Assembly (NCBI RefSeq): GCF_008014645.1
Contig: NZ_VOWY01000019.1
Span: forward strand, 1-40,791
Direction of reading: 5' to 3'
Length of the DNA stretch: 40,791 nucleotides
DNA from: Collinsella sp. BA40
Lineage (GTDB): Bacteria; Actinomycetota; Coriobacteriia; Coriobacteriales; Coriobacteriaceae
Position 1 is the first letter of the stretch, and each line of letters opens with the position of its first letter. The position numbers were made by a program, and so were the translations under genes. The notes beneath the pieces are model-generated. The model saw only the letters and a list, made by a program, of their open reading frames with translations, did no database searches and was not told the origin of the DNA. Positions 17,222 through 25,473 of the stretch are shown here, piece after piece.

Positions 17222-18964
17222 ATGGAAGACAGATGCAGCGGCAGGAGCTCGCGGGCGCGAGACATCATCGATCGGATCGTAAGCGACGAGCGCTTCCGCG
17301 CCAGCTCCCATTTCTCGACGACGGTCTATCGGGACGAGCCGCTCCTCACCACCGGCAGGCAGATGGCGGGATACCTCCCCGACGAATACGCCCCTATGAA
17401 GGCCGTATCGCGCTGGGAGGAACAGCCGGGCGGCGCGCGCGGTAGATGGCTCAGCGAAGCAGAGCTCTTTTACCGCCAGGGCCTCGCCCTCGCAGACGTC
17501 GAGGACGACTGTCCGTATCGTGGAACCTACAAATCAACCTATCCCACCTACAGCACCATGAGCGACCGCCAGCTGCGCGGCTACGTCAGCTGGCGGTCGC
17601 GCGTACGAAAAGGCGATATCGAGGCCACGTTACCAGCCTTTGCCATAACCTACCTGCAAGAACTGATCTGCGGGATCGGCACCTCGGGCCCGCTCGATGG
17701 ATTCGAGCGCCTCTCGTCGTTTGCGAGCGCGTATCGCGGGGTCTCTCCCGAAGTCGACAGGCGGGCGCCGGTATGGTTGCAAGACTATGCGATCTACCAC
17801 GGCCTCGCTCCGCAGCTGCTCCCCTGCAGCGCCGAGCTACAGCGCGAAGAACACATCCTGCGATTCACCGAAACCCTGGAAAGGGTTCGCGAGGCCACGG
17901 GGCTCTCCTCTAAGGAGAAGCCCCGGCGGACACGCGGAGGACTAGCGGGCATAGGCGACGCAGACGCGGTCACGCTGTATGAGTCGGCACGCTCCCTCGC
18001 AAACACGGGCAGCACCCCGAACCATGAAGATGCGGGCGCGCGCGAAGACCTCTGCCATGTAGTGTGCGCCGTGCTCGCACGCCTCGATGAGCACTACCGA
18101 CGCACCAGGAAAACAAGGCTCGCCGCTTCGTTATTCGGAGAAGCGGTGGAGCTGCCGTACACCATGTTCGCCTCGGCCGTGTTCTTCGATCCGAAGCCGC
18201 ACCCCGATGCCGAGGTCGCCCTCAGCGCACTGCATCGCTATCGATGCCGCAACGGGCTGTGGACCTGCACTCACATCCATGGCGCCCAAGCGGGGACCAT
18301 GCGTCTTGCGGATCTGCTGCGCGATATCGAATCCACCACGCGAGCGCGCTGGGAAGGCGCAGACGCCCCCGATACGACTCTACCGAAATACCTCGTCAAG
18401 TTCGTGGTGAGCGAGGCCGACGCCCGCGCCGCATGGCGGTCGGAACACGCGCCCGTCCGGGTGCGCATCGATACATCGAAGCTCGCCGGCATACGAACGG
18501 CGGCCGCGTGCACCCGCGAAGCCCTTTTAATCGACGACGAACGCCTGGAGGAGGGCACCGAAGGGTCCGCTATCCTGGCAAGCGCCATCGAGGCGTCGCG
18601 CACCTCGGCGCACACGGCCGCTGGCGCTATCGAGACGTCGCGCACCTCCGCGCACACGGCCGCAAGCACCGAAGAGACCGCGCCGTGCGGGAACCGCCAT
18701 ATGGACACAGAGCGAGCGCAGCCACGGCTCGCGTCGGAAAGCGAGGCGGGCCCGTTGTCAGCGGAGCAGAGCGCCTACCTTGTCGCGCTGCTCGACGGAG
18801 GCGCGCGCATCGAGCTCTCGCAATCCGAAGACCTCGTTGTCGACCAAATCAACGAGGCGCTCTTCGACCTCGTGGGCGATACCGTTTTGGAATTCGGGCC
18901 GCAGGGCGTCTGCATCATCGAAGATTATCGTCCCGATTTGGAAGGATTCGTGCATCATGACTAG
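17222..18964 (+). CDS. TerB_N/TerB_C domain protein
   Basis: A 580-residue protein with a TerB_N domain (about 55-270; LSEAELFYRQGLAL, STMSDRQLRGYVSWRSRVRKG, YLQELICGIG) and a TerB_C domain at the end (about 505-575; VDQINEALFDLVGDTVLEFG). In between lie a less conserved region and a low-complexity hinge with a perfect-register 14-residue tandem duplication (near 455-482). TerB-type domains belong to tellurite-resistance/stress systems; TerB_N and TerB_C proteins were linked by comparative genomics (Anantharaman, Iyer and Aravind) to a P-loop ATPase and a superfamily II helicase, the set found here. GAGGAG lies eight bases before the ATG. The next gene starts inside its last codons. Confidence 0.85.
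   Translation: MEDRCSGRSSRARDIIDRIVSDERFRASSHFSTTVYRDEPLLTTGRQMAGYLPDEYAPMKAVSRWEEQPGGARGRWLSEAELFYRQGLALADVEDDCPYRGTYKSTYPTYSTMSDRQLRGYVSWRSRVRKGDIEATLPAFAITYLQELICGIGTSGPLDGFERLSSFASAYRGVSPEVDRRAPVWLQDYAIYHGLAPQLLPCSAELQREEHILRFTETLERVREATGLSSKEKPRRTRGGLAGIGDADAVTLYESARSLANTGSTPNHEDAGAREDLCHVVCAVLARLDEHYRRTRKTRLAASLFGEAVELPYTMFASAVFFDPKPHPDAEVALSALHRYRCRNGLWTCTHIHGAQAGTMRLADLLRDIESTTRARWEGADAPDTTLPKYLVKFVVSEADARAAWRSEHAPVRVRIDTSKLAGIRTAAACTREALLIDDERLEEGTEGSAILASAIEASRTSAHTAAGAIETSRTSAHTAASTEETAPCGNRHMDTERAQPRLASESEAGPLSAEQSAYLVALLDGGARIELSQSEDLVVDQINEALFDLVGDTVLEFGPQGVCIIEDYRPDLEGFVHHD
18584..18667 (+). repeat. 42-bp tandem duplication inside the TerB-domain gene
   Basis: Two copies (18584-18625 and 18626-18667) encode nearly identical 14-residue units with SRTSAHTAA. 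The copies differ at a few bases, so the duplication is not brand new. It lies in the linker before TerB_C. Confidence 0.85.
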
Positions 18965-20300
18965 TTCGCGTCCCATCGACCTCGAGGGCGCCCCTCGCAT
19001 CCCCAAGCGCATCGCGGCAGTGATCCTGAACTCGCTCAAAGGCGGCGTCGTGCCCCGCATCGGTCTGCCCTACATCACCGTGGGGCGTGAAAACGAGATT
19101 CGAGCCCTGCTTACCGACCTCGACCTCATCGAGCACGGCGGCGCCTCGTTCCGATTCCTGGTTGGACGCTACGGCGCGGGCAAGAGCTTTCTTCTTCAGA
19201 CGATCCGCACCCATGCCATGGGCGAGAACTTCGTGGTAGCCGATGCAGACCTCTCCCCCGAGCGCCGCCTGCAGGGAGGTCAGGGGCAGGGTCTGGCAAC
19301 GTACCGAGAGCTCATTCGCAACCTATCCACCAAGACGCGCCCCGAGGGCGGCGCCCTCATGCTCGTCCTCGATCGATGGGTGGCCGCGATGCAGGACGGC
19401 GCGCCCGACGATGGCGCAAGCAGAAGCGATGCCGCTGCCCGGGCATTCTGTCGCCCCTTGGAAGAGATGGTCCATGGATACGACTTCTCGCAGATGCTGC
19501 TCCGCTATTACCATGCCACGTGCGAGGGCGACGACGAGATGCGCGGAGCGGTCGCCCGATGGCTGCGCGGCGAGTTTCGAACCAAGACGGAAGCGCGCGC
19601 GGAGCTTCAGACGAGCGTGATCATAGGCGATGACGACTGGTACGACTACATCAAGCTCCTGGCCGCGTTCCTGCAGGGCGCCGGATATAAAGGCCTGCTC
19701 GTGCTCATCGACGAGCTCGTGAACCTCTACAAGATCCCCAATGCCATCACGCGGCAATATAACTACGAGAAGATCCTCCAGATGTATAACGACACGCTGC
19801 AGGGCAAGGCCGCGCATCTTGGCATCATTCTCGGAGGAACGCCCACATCGGTCGAAGACCGTCGACGCGGCGTCTTCAGCTACGAGGCGCTTCGAAGCAG
19901 GCTTGCCCAGGGTCGCTATGCACGCGATGACATGCAGGATATGCTCGCCCCCATCATCCACCTGCACCCGCTAACCTATGAGGAGCTGCTCGTCCTTATC
20001 GAAAAGCTCGCGCAGATTCATGCAGGATACTTCGCATACACGCCCACGATCACCGAGCAGGACCTGATCAACTTCCTCACCGCGGAGTTCGAGCGCGTGG
20101 GCGCCGATACGCACCTCACGCCACGCGAGGTCATCCGCGACTTCATCGAGCTGCTCGACATCGCATTCCAGAATCCGCAGGCGTCGATCGACGAGCTTCT
20201 CAATAAGACAGCGATCGGGGGCGGGGCCGCGGCCCCCCTCCACCAAGCGAACAGCCTGCCCGCGCGCAGCGAAGCCGAGTTCGTCGAGTTCACGCTGTAA
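18957..20300 (+). CDS. BrxD-like P-loop ATPase (DUF2791 type)
   Basis: ATP-binding protein of 447 residues. Walker A is GRYGAGKS (70-77), and Walker B is LLVLIDELVNLYK (D252, E253), followed by a sensor-like IILGGTPTS. The phrases ITVGRENEI, FRFLVGRYGAGKSFLL and YNYEKILQMYNDTLQG are those of the BrxD group of AAA-like ATPases found with BREX type 2 and with TerB_N/TerB_C proteins. The ATG lies eight bases inside the preceding gene (ATGACTAG overlap), a classic coupling arrangement implying equal output of the two proteins. GGAAGGA is ten bases upstream. It probably works as a complex with the TerB-domain protein and the helicase 1.8 kb downstream; no methylase or PglZ is nearby. Confidence 0.82.
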   Translation: MTSSRPIDLEGAPRIPKRIAAVILNSLKGGVVPRIGLPYITVGRENEIRALLTDLDLIEHGGASFRFLVGRYGAGKSFLLQTIRTHAMGENFVVADADLSPERRLQGGQGQGLATYRELIRNLSTKTRPEGGALMLVLDRWVAAMQDGAPDDGASRSDAAARAFCRPLEEMVHGYDFSQMLLRYYHATCEGDDEMRGAVARWLRGEFRTKTEARAELQTSVIIGDDDWYDYIKLLAAFLQGAGYKGLLVLIDELVNLYKIPNAITRQYNYEKILQMYNDTLQGKAAHLGIILGGTPTSVEDRRRGVFSYEALRSRLAQGRYARDDMQDMLAPIIHLHPLTYEELLVLIEKLAQIHAGYFAYTPTITEQDLINFLTAEFERVGADTHLTPREVIRDFIELLDIAFQNPQASIDELLNKTAIGGGAAAPLHQANSLPARSEAEFVEFTL

Positions 20301-20345
20301 CAGCGCGATGACCCCTCGGCTCCGCCGCGGCCGGACCTCTTCGCG

Positions 20346-21968
20346 CTATGCACCGGGATGGGCCGCGTCGTCACTCGGCGTCGCGGCCTCGACCGTCTCG
20401 GCAACGGCATCGGCCGCCGCGCGCTTGCCGTACGCATCGCGCTCCAGCTCGTCGAGCAGCCCGCAATGCGCGTTCTCGGGCGCGGTCTTGATGGGCGCCT
20501 TCTTGGCGTAGAGTTTGACAGCGCCCGCTGTCTTGTTGATGGGCTGCAGCGTGCCGGGACCCGCGATGCAGCCGCCCGGACACGCCATGCCCTCGAGCAG
20601 GTAGCCGTCGAACTTGCCCTTTGTTGCCATCTTCATCATCTTGCGGCACTCATCGAGCCCTTCGGCATTGGTGACGTGCACGTCCATATCGGGATGGTCG
20701 CGATGAATGGCATTGACCACGGCGTTAGCGACCCCGCCCGCCACCGCGAACGAGCGACCGTCGGCGCTCGCCACGTCGAAATCGGTCGAACCCTCACCCG
20801 TCAGCTTCGCATAGTCGATGTCCCTGGCCTCCATCATGCCGGCCATCTCCTCGAACGTGAGGACGAAATCGACCTCGCTCTTCACGCTCTTACGCTGCGC
20901 CTCGAGCTTCTTGGCAGAGCACGGCCCCACGAACACGATCTTGGCGTCGGGGTGCTGCTTGCGAATCAAGCGCGCGGTCAGCGTCATGGGCGTAAGGGCC
21001 ATAGAAACGCAATGCGCATGCTCGGGAAACTCCATCTTTGCCATAACCGACCACGCGGGACAGCACGAGGTTCCCATAAACGGCTGCTTGTCGGGCACTT
21101 CCTCGAGAAAGTCCTCGGCCTCCTGCACCGCGCAGAGGTCGGCGCCGAGCGCGACCTCCTCCATGCCGGAAAAGCCGAGCTCCTTGAAGGCTTCGCGCAG
21201 CTTGTCCACGTTGCCCTTACCGCCGAACTGGCCCACGAACGCCGGGGCGACCTCGGCGATGACCTCGTCGCCCTCCTGGATGGCATTGATCACCTGGAAT
21301 ATCTGGCTCTTATCGGCGATGGCCCCGAACGGACAGTTGACGAGGCACTGCCCGCACGACACGCACCGGCTGTAGTCGATCTGCGCGCGACCGGCTTCAT
21401 CGGAGCTGATGGCGTTCATACCGCAGGCCGCCGCACAGGGGCGCACGCGATGCTGGATCGCGCCGTACGGGCACACGCTCGCACAGCGCCCGCATTTGAT
21501 GCACTTCTCCTGGTCGATATAGGCCTTCTTATCCTTGAAGGTGATAGCCCCCTTGGGGCAGATCTCGCGACAAGGGTGGGCCAGGCACCCCTGGCACGCG
21601 TCGCTCACCTTGTAGGCGTCCTCCTCGCAGGCGTTGCAGGCGAATTTGATAACGTTGATAAGCGGCGGCTCGTAATAGCGCTCGGGCTTAGCGGCCTCGG
21701 CAACGCCCTCCGACAGCCTGGCGGGCTTATCCACGCCCTGCATAGGCAGGCCCATGGCAAGGCGGATGCGCTCGCCCACGATCGCGCGCTCAAGAAAGAC
21801 GCTTTCACGATACGTTGCCACATCACCGGGAATGATCTTGTAGGGAAGCTCATCGACCCAGCCGAAATCACCTGATTGGCTCTCGTATGCCAGGCGCGCA
21901 ACCTCGCGAAAAACGGTGCGACGAATCTGAGCGAGACCGGTGTAGACCCCGCGCATCGAATTGCCCAT
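20346..21968 (-). CDS. [FeFe] hydrogenase, group-B-like, monomeric
   Basis: Iron-only hydrogenase of 540 residues. The N-terminal half binds ferredoxin-type clusters: cysteine sets at 111/114, 125-137, 156-166, 178/182 and 202-212, including CIKCGRCASVCP and CVSCGQCLVNCP. The H-cluster domain has L1 GTSCCPAW (C302), L2 VGPCSAKKLE (C350) and L3 EGMACPGGC (C463, C467), so all four H-cluster cysteines are present. L2 lacks the MPC of group A and fits group B. No maturase genes (HydE, F, G) or partner subunits are beside it. AGGGG lies nine bases before the ATG. It lies in opposite orientation between brxD and the helicase, converging on brxD. A C-terminal Ala/Glu-rich tail of about 30 residues is variable. 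Confidence 0.92.
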   Translation of the reverse strand: MGNSMRGVYTGLAQIRRTVFREVARLAYESQSGDFGWVDELPYKIIPGDVATYRESVFLERAIVGERIRLAMGLPMQGVDKPARLSEGVAEAAKPERYYEPPLINVIKFACNACEEDAYKVSDACQGCLAHPCREICPKGAITFKDKKAYIDQEKCIKCGRCASVCPYGAIQHRVRPCAAACGMNAISSDEAGRAQIDYSRCVSCGQCLVNCPFGAIADKSQIFQVINAIQEGDEVIAEVAPAFVGQFGGKGNVDKLREAFKELGFSGMEEVALGADLCAVQEAEDFLEEVPDKQPFMGTSCCPAWSVMAKMEFPEHAHCVSMALTPMTLTARLIRKQHPDAKIVFVGPCSAKKLEAQRKSVKSEVDFVLTFEEMAGMMEARDIDYAKLTGEGSTDFDVASADGRSFAVAGGVANAVVNAIHRDHPDMDVHVTNAEGLDECRKMMKMATKGKFDGYLLEGMACPGGCIAGPGTLQPINKTAGAVKLYAKKAPIKTAPENAHCGLLDELERDAYGKRAAADAVAETVEAATPSDDAAHPGA

Positions 21969-22006
21969 AGCGAAAATCCCCTCTCATGAGCGCGATTGTT
22001 CACAAC

Positions 22007-22012
22007 ATTTTA
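22007..22012 (-). promoter_or_regulatory. Candidate -10 box of the hydrogenase gene
   Basis: The minus strand reads TAAAAT 38 bases before the start. Just downstream is TTGTGAACAA, which resembles half of a Rex-type site (TTGTGAA); the second half is missing. Confidence 0.4.
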
Positions 22013-22057
22013 TCGCCCGGGCATGGCATTCGCCGTGAGACTTGCCCGCTCGTGTGC

Positions 22058-22063
22058 TAATAT
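22058..22063 (+). promoter_or_regulatory. Candidate -10 box of the BrxHI-like helicase gene
   Basis: TAATAT, 36 bases before the start codon, with a GTGAGA -35-like hexamer about 18 bases upstream. The SOS-like box begins two bases downstream of it. Confidence 0.5.
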
Positions 22064-22064
22064 A

Positions 22065-22076
22065 GAACGCGTGTTC
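22065..22076 (+). promoter_or_regulatory. LexA/SOS box upstream of the BrxHI-like helicase
   Basis: GAACGCGTGTTC is an exact match to GAAC-N4-GTTC and fits the R-N-R-Y rule of the Bacillus-type box. It lies between the -10 box and the start codon, over the expected transcription start, a position suited to repression. Confidence 0.7.
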
Positions 22077-22099
22077 GTATTGGAGCGTGGGGAGGGTCC

Positions 22100-24472
22100 A
22101 TGAGCGCATTCGATCGGTACGCGCCGTTCATCCAGGACTTCATCTACAACAACAGCTGGGAGAGCCTGCGTTCCATCCAGGTTGCCGCCGCGGAGGCCAT
22201 CTTCGACACCGACGAGAACGTCTTGCTTACCGCAAGCACCGCGTCGGGAAAAACCGAGGCCGCGTTCTTCCCCATCCTCTCTGAATTCTGGGAGAATCCG
22301 CCTGCGTCCGTCGGCGCCATCTACATCGGACCGCTCAAGGCCCTCATCAACGACCAATTCCAACGGCTGCAACCGCTGTGCGAGGAAGCCGGCATTCCCG
22401 TATGGCACTGGCATGGGGACGTATCCTCGTCGCACAAGGCGAAGATGCTCAAGCATCCAGGCGGCATCCTGCAGATCACGCCCGAATCGCTCGAAGCGCT
22501 TCTGCTCCACAAACACGCCCTGGTACCGCGTCTCTTTTGCGACCTTCGCTATGTAGTGATAGACGAGGTCCACTCGCTCTTGCGTGGCGACCGTGGCGGG
22601 CAGGCGCTCTGCCTCATCGAGCGACTGTCACGCATGGCGCAAGTCAACCCCCGACGCATCGGCCTGTCGGCCACCATCGGCGACCCCGCGCGCGCCGGCG
22701 CCTTCCTTGCAAGCGGCACGGGCCGCGCCTGCATCATCCCACGCTTCGAGGAACCCCGCAAAATCTGGCGCCTGTCGATGGAGCACTTCTACAACAGCGG
22801 ACCGCAGGCATCAGAACGCGGACTGAACTCGCAGGGCAGCGTCCAACTCGCAGACGTGCTATCCGTAGAGTGCGTGGACGCATGCGACGACCGGTCGCTT
22901 CCAGGGTCGACGCACGACGCGAACGCAAGCCAGGACCAGACCGAGGACGTCACCGTTTTGAACGCCGAGGAGCACGCCCTGCTCGCCCCCACCGACGTCG
23001 CGCCGCAACAGGCCGATCCGGGCATCGGCTACATCTTCGAGCGCACGCGCGGGCGCAAATGCCTCGTATTCGTCAACTCGCGCGAGGAAGCGGAGGCCGT
23101 GTGCTCGGTGGTGCGCAGCTATTGCGAGGCGCGGCACGAACCCGACCGATTCCTCATCCATCACGGCAACCTCTCTGCAAGCTACCGCGAGGCCGCCGAG
23201 GACATCATGCGCGACGACGAGCGGATGCAGACCACCGTTACCACGGCAACGCTGGAACTCGGCATCGATATCGGTCGGCTCGAGCGGGCCTTCCAAATAG
23301 ATGCGCCGTTTACCGTCTCGTCATTTCTGCAACGCATGGGCAGGACGGGCCGGCGCGACGATCCACCCGAGATGCATTTCGTCATGCGCGAGGAGCAGCC
23401 CGAGCCGCGTGCCATGATGCCCGAAACGGTACCTTGGAAACTGCTGCAGGGAATCGCACTGGTCCAGCTTTACCGCGAGGAAAAATGGGTCGAACCGCCC
23501 GCGTTGGATCGGCTGCCCTACAGCCTGCTCTACCATCAGGTCATGTCCACGCTCGCCTCATGCGGCGAACTGTCGCCCGCCGAGCTTGCACAGCGCGTTC
23601 TCACCCTGAGCTATTTCCATCGTGTCTCCGCCGAAGACTTGCGCGAACTCCTGTACCACCTCATTGAGACCGACCACATCGAGCAGACCGAGACCGGCGG
23701 TCTTATCGTGGGAATCGCGGGCGAACGCGTCGCCAACTCCTATAAGTTTTACGCCGTCTTCCAGGAGAACGAAGAGTTTACCGTGCGCTGCGAATCAGCG
23801 GAGCTGGGCACCATAGTGAACCCGCCGCCGGCCGGCGAGCGCATCGCCATCGCCGGGCATTGCTGGCTGGTGGAAGAGGTGGACTGGAAGAGGCATCTCG
23901 TATTCTGCTCGCAGGTGAAAGGGCGCGTTCCCGCCTATTTCGGCGACTGCGCCGGCGACATACACACCCGCGTGCTAGAACGCATGAAACAAGCACTCGA
24001 GGAACACCAAGCGTACCCGTATCTGCTGGGCAATGCGCGAGCGCGTCTCGCCCAGGCGCGACGGGTGGCGGAAAATGCTGGGATAACGGGAAGGCTCGGC
24101 CGCCCGCTCATCAATCTAGGAGGAAGTACCTGGGCGCTCTTTCCCTGGTTGGGCAGCTACGCGTTTCTGGCGCTGGAACGGCTCTTAAAAATCAAATGCG
24201 CGAAGGAGCTCGGTCTAAAAAAGCTTGACCCCTCGCGGCCGTACTTCATGATGCTCACCATGAGCGCTGACGAGCAAACGTTCTATGAAGTCGTTGCGTC
24301 CGAGGCCGAGGCGGACTTCGATCCCATCGAACTCGTCTACGACAGCGAGGTCCCGTACTTTGACAAATACGACGAAATGCTTCCCGCGCACCTCGTACGA
24401 AAGGGATTCGCCGAGGGCGTGCTCGATATCGAGGGCATGCGGCGGCGCGTGCTGGGATGGCGCAAAACATGA
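22100..24472 (+). CDS. Lhr-like superfamily II helicase, BrxHI type
   Basis: DEAD/DEAH-box helicase of 790 residues. Motif I is ASTASGKT (45-52), motif II is DEVH (155-158), motif III is LSATIGD, and the C-terminal RecA domain has TATLELGIDIG and QRMGRTGRR. Beyond the helicase core lie a winged-helix-like segment and a further domain ending near GWRKT. The phrases ASTASGKTEAAFFP and YIGPLKALINDQF are typical of the Lhr-related BrxHI helicases that travel with brxD. No RBS problem: GGGAGG lies shortly before the ATG. Between the two RecA domains there is an extra acidic insert (about 225-305). It very likely completes the TerB/BrxD module, although a hydrogenase gene separates it and it has its own promoter. 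Confidence 0.85.
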   Translation: MSAFDRYAPFIQDFIYNNSWESLRSIQVAAAEAIFDTDENVLLTASTASGKTEAAFFPILSEFWENPPASVGAIYIGPLKALINDQFQRLQPLCEEAGIPVWHWHGDVSSSHKAKMLKHPGGILQITPESLEALLLHKHALVPRLFCDLRYVVIDEVHSLLRGDRGGQALCLIERLSRMAQVNPRRIGLSATIGDPARAGAFLASGTGRACIIPRFEEPRKIWRLSMEHFYNSGPQASERGLNSQGSVQLADVLSVECVDACDDRSLPGSTHDANASQDQTEDVTVLNAEEHALLAPTDVAPQQADPGIGYIFERTRGRKCLVFVNSREEAEAVCSVVRSYCEARHEPDRFLIHHGNLSASYREAAEDIMRDDERMQTTVTTATLELGIDIGRLERAFQIDAPFTVSSFLQRMGRTGRRDDPPEMHFVMREEQPEPRAMMPETVPWKLLQGIALVQLYREEKWVEPPALDRLPYSLLYHQVMSTLASCGELSPAELAQRVLTLSYFHRVSAEDLRELLYHLIETDHIEQTETGGLIVGIAGERVANSYKFYAVFQENEEFTVRCESAELGTIVNPPPAGERIAIAGHCWLVEEVDWKRHLVFCSQVKGRVPAYFGDCAGDIHTRVLERMKQALEEHQAYPYLLGNARARLAQARRVAENAGITGRLGRPLINLGGSTWALFPWLGSYAFLALERLLKIKCAKELGLKKLDPSRPYFMMLTMSADEQTFYEVVASEAEADFDPIELVYDSEVPYFDKYDEMLPAHLVRKGFAEGVLDIEGMRRRVLGWRKT

Positions 24473-24591
24473 GCCCCGGGCCATCGCCCGCCGGAGCGAC
24501 CACGGTCAGATGAGAGCGCCGGCGACACGGTTCGATAGGCGCCCGGGAGCACCTCGGATCGAGCGGGCGCACGCTCGTCGATGCCGATTCG

Positions 24592-25473
24592 CTAGCACAC
24601 GTCGGCGTCGAAGAGCGGCGTTCCGAGAAGTTCATGGGTGATGGGCATTTCCCCTGCAAAAGCGTAATCGCCATCGGTCGCGATGAGCAGGTAGTTGTCT
24701 TCGGCGCCAAACGCCTCGTCCGCGCATGGAACCACGTGCACGTGCTGGAAAACGGCTGCAGCCGATGCCATGGCATCGCGCAGGAATTCGATGCTCTCGC
24801 CACCGTCACCGGTCACCAAGTTGGCCGCATACAGGCCCCCGGGGACAAGGCACCCCTTCGCCTGGCCGAGCGCTTCGACCGTTGCGAGCGAGCGGACGGG
24901 CTCGGCACCGGCGAAGCAATCGTTCGCGACCACGTCGTACCGAACGCCCGCCGCAGCCGCATCCGCCATGTACGAGCGCGCATCCGCATCGATGAGGCGC
25001 AGGCGGTCGCCCGCCAGGCCTTCGAGCTCATCGAGATAGAAGTGCCGGCGGGCAAGCGCGGTCACCGCTGCATCGAGCTCCACGACGTCCATCGCCAGGT
25101 CGAGGCGCGTCGTAAGCGCATGCTTGGGATAGGAGTACCCACCGCCGCCAAGCATCAGGACGCGCTCGACCCCGCGCCCCGTCTGGGCACGCAGGACGCC
25201 CTCCGCCTCGAACATCGCATCGAAGGCGCGGATGTACTCGAACACGGGCTCGAATCGGCGCTTACCCAGGTACGTGGCGCTTTGGTACACGCCGCCCTGC
25301 TGGAGCACGCGAACGCGCTCCCCATGGGCGCCGCGCAGCGTCTTCACCCGCGCCCGCCCGGCATGGGTGCGCGCGATCCAGAAGCAGGCGGAACCCACCG
25401 CGACGGCGGTCGCGACAGCGCGGGCGGCCGCACGCACGGAGAAGCACATGCCGTCCTTGCCATGCTCCTTCAT
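24592..25473 (-). CDS. Membrane-anchored spermidine-synthase-like protein
   Basis: A 293-residue class I Rossmann-fold protein related to spermidine synthase. One hydrophobic segment near residues 15-35 (AVATAVAVGSACFWIA) would anchor it. The nucleotide-binding loop is VLMLGGGGYSYPKHAL, followed by VVELD and YDVVANDCFAG. The GGGGYS loop and the DCF position fit the family, but residues needed for putrescine binding cannot be confirmed by eye, so an aminopropyltransferase or a methyltransferase are both possible. The ATG overlaps the elp3 stop (TGATG), and AAGGGGG is six bases upstream, so it is coupled to elp3. A functional link with tRNA modification is not shown. Confidence 0.7.
   Translation of the reverse strand: MKEHGKDGMCFSVRAAARAVATAVAVGSACFWIARTHAGRARVKTLRGAHGERVRVLQQGGVYQSATYLGKRRFEPVFEYIRAFDAMFEAEGVLRAQTGRGVERVLMLGGGGYSYPKHALTTRLDLAMDVVELDAAVTALARRHFYLDELEGLAGDRLRLIDADARSYMADAAAAGVRYDVVANDCFAGAEPVRSLATVEALGQAKGCLVPGGLYAANLVTGDGGESIEFLRDAMASAAAVFQHVHVVPCADEAFGAEDNYLLIATDGDYAFAGEMPITHELLGTPLFDADVC

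Noticed and set aside
22000-22012. Rex operator before the hydrogenase gene
   Set aside because: Only a half-site (TTGTGAA) is present; the second half expected four bases away is missing.
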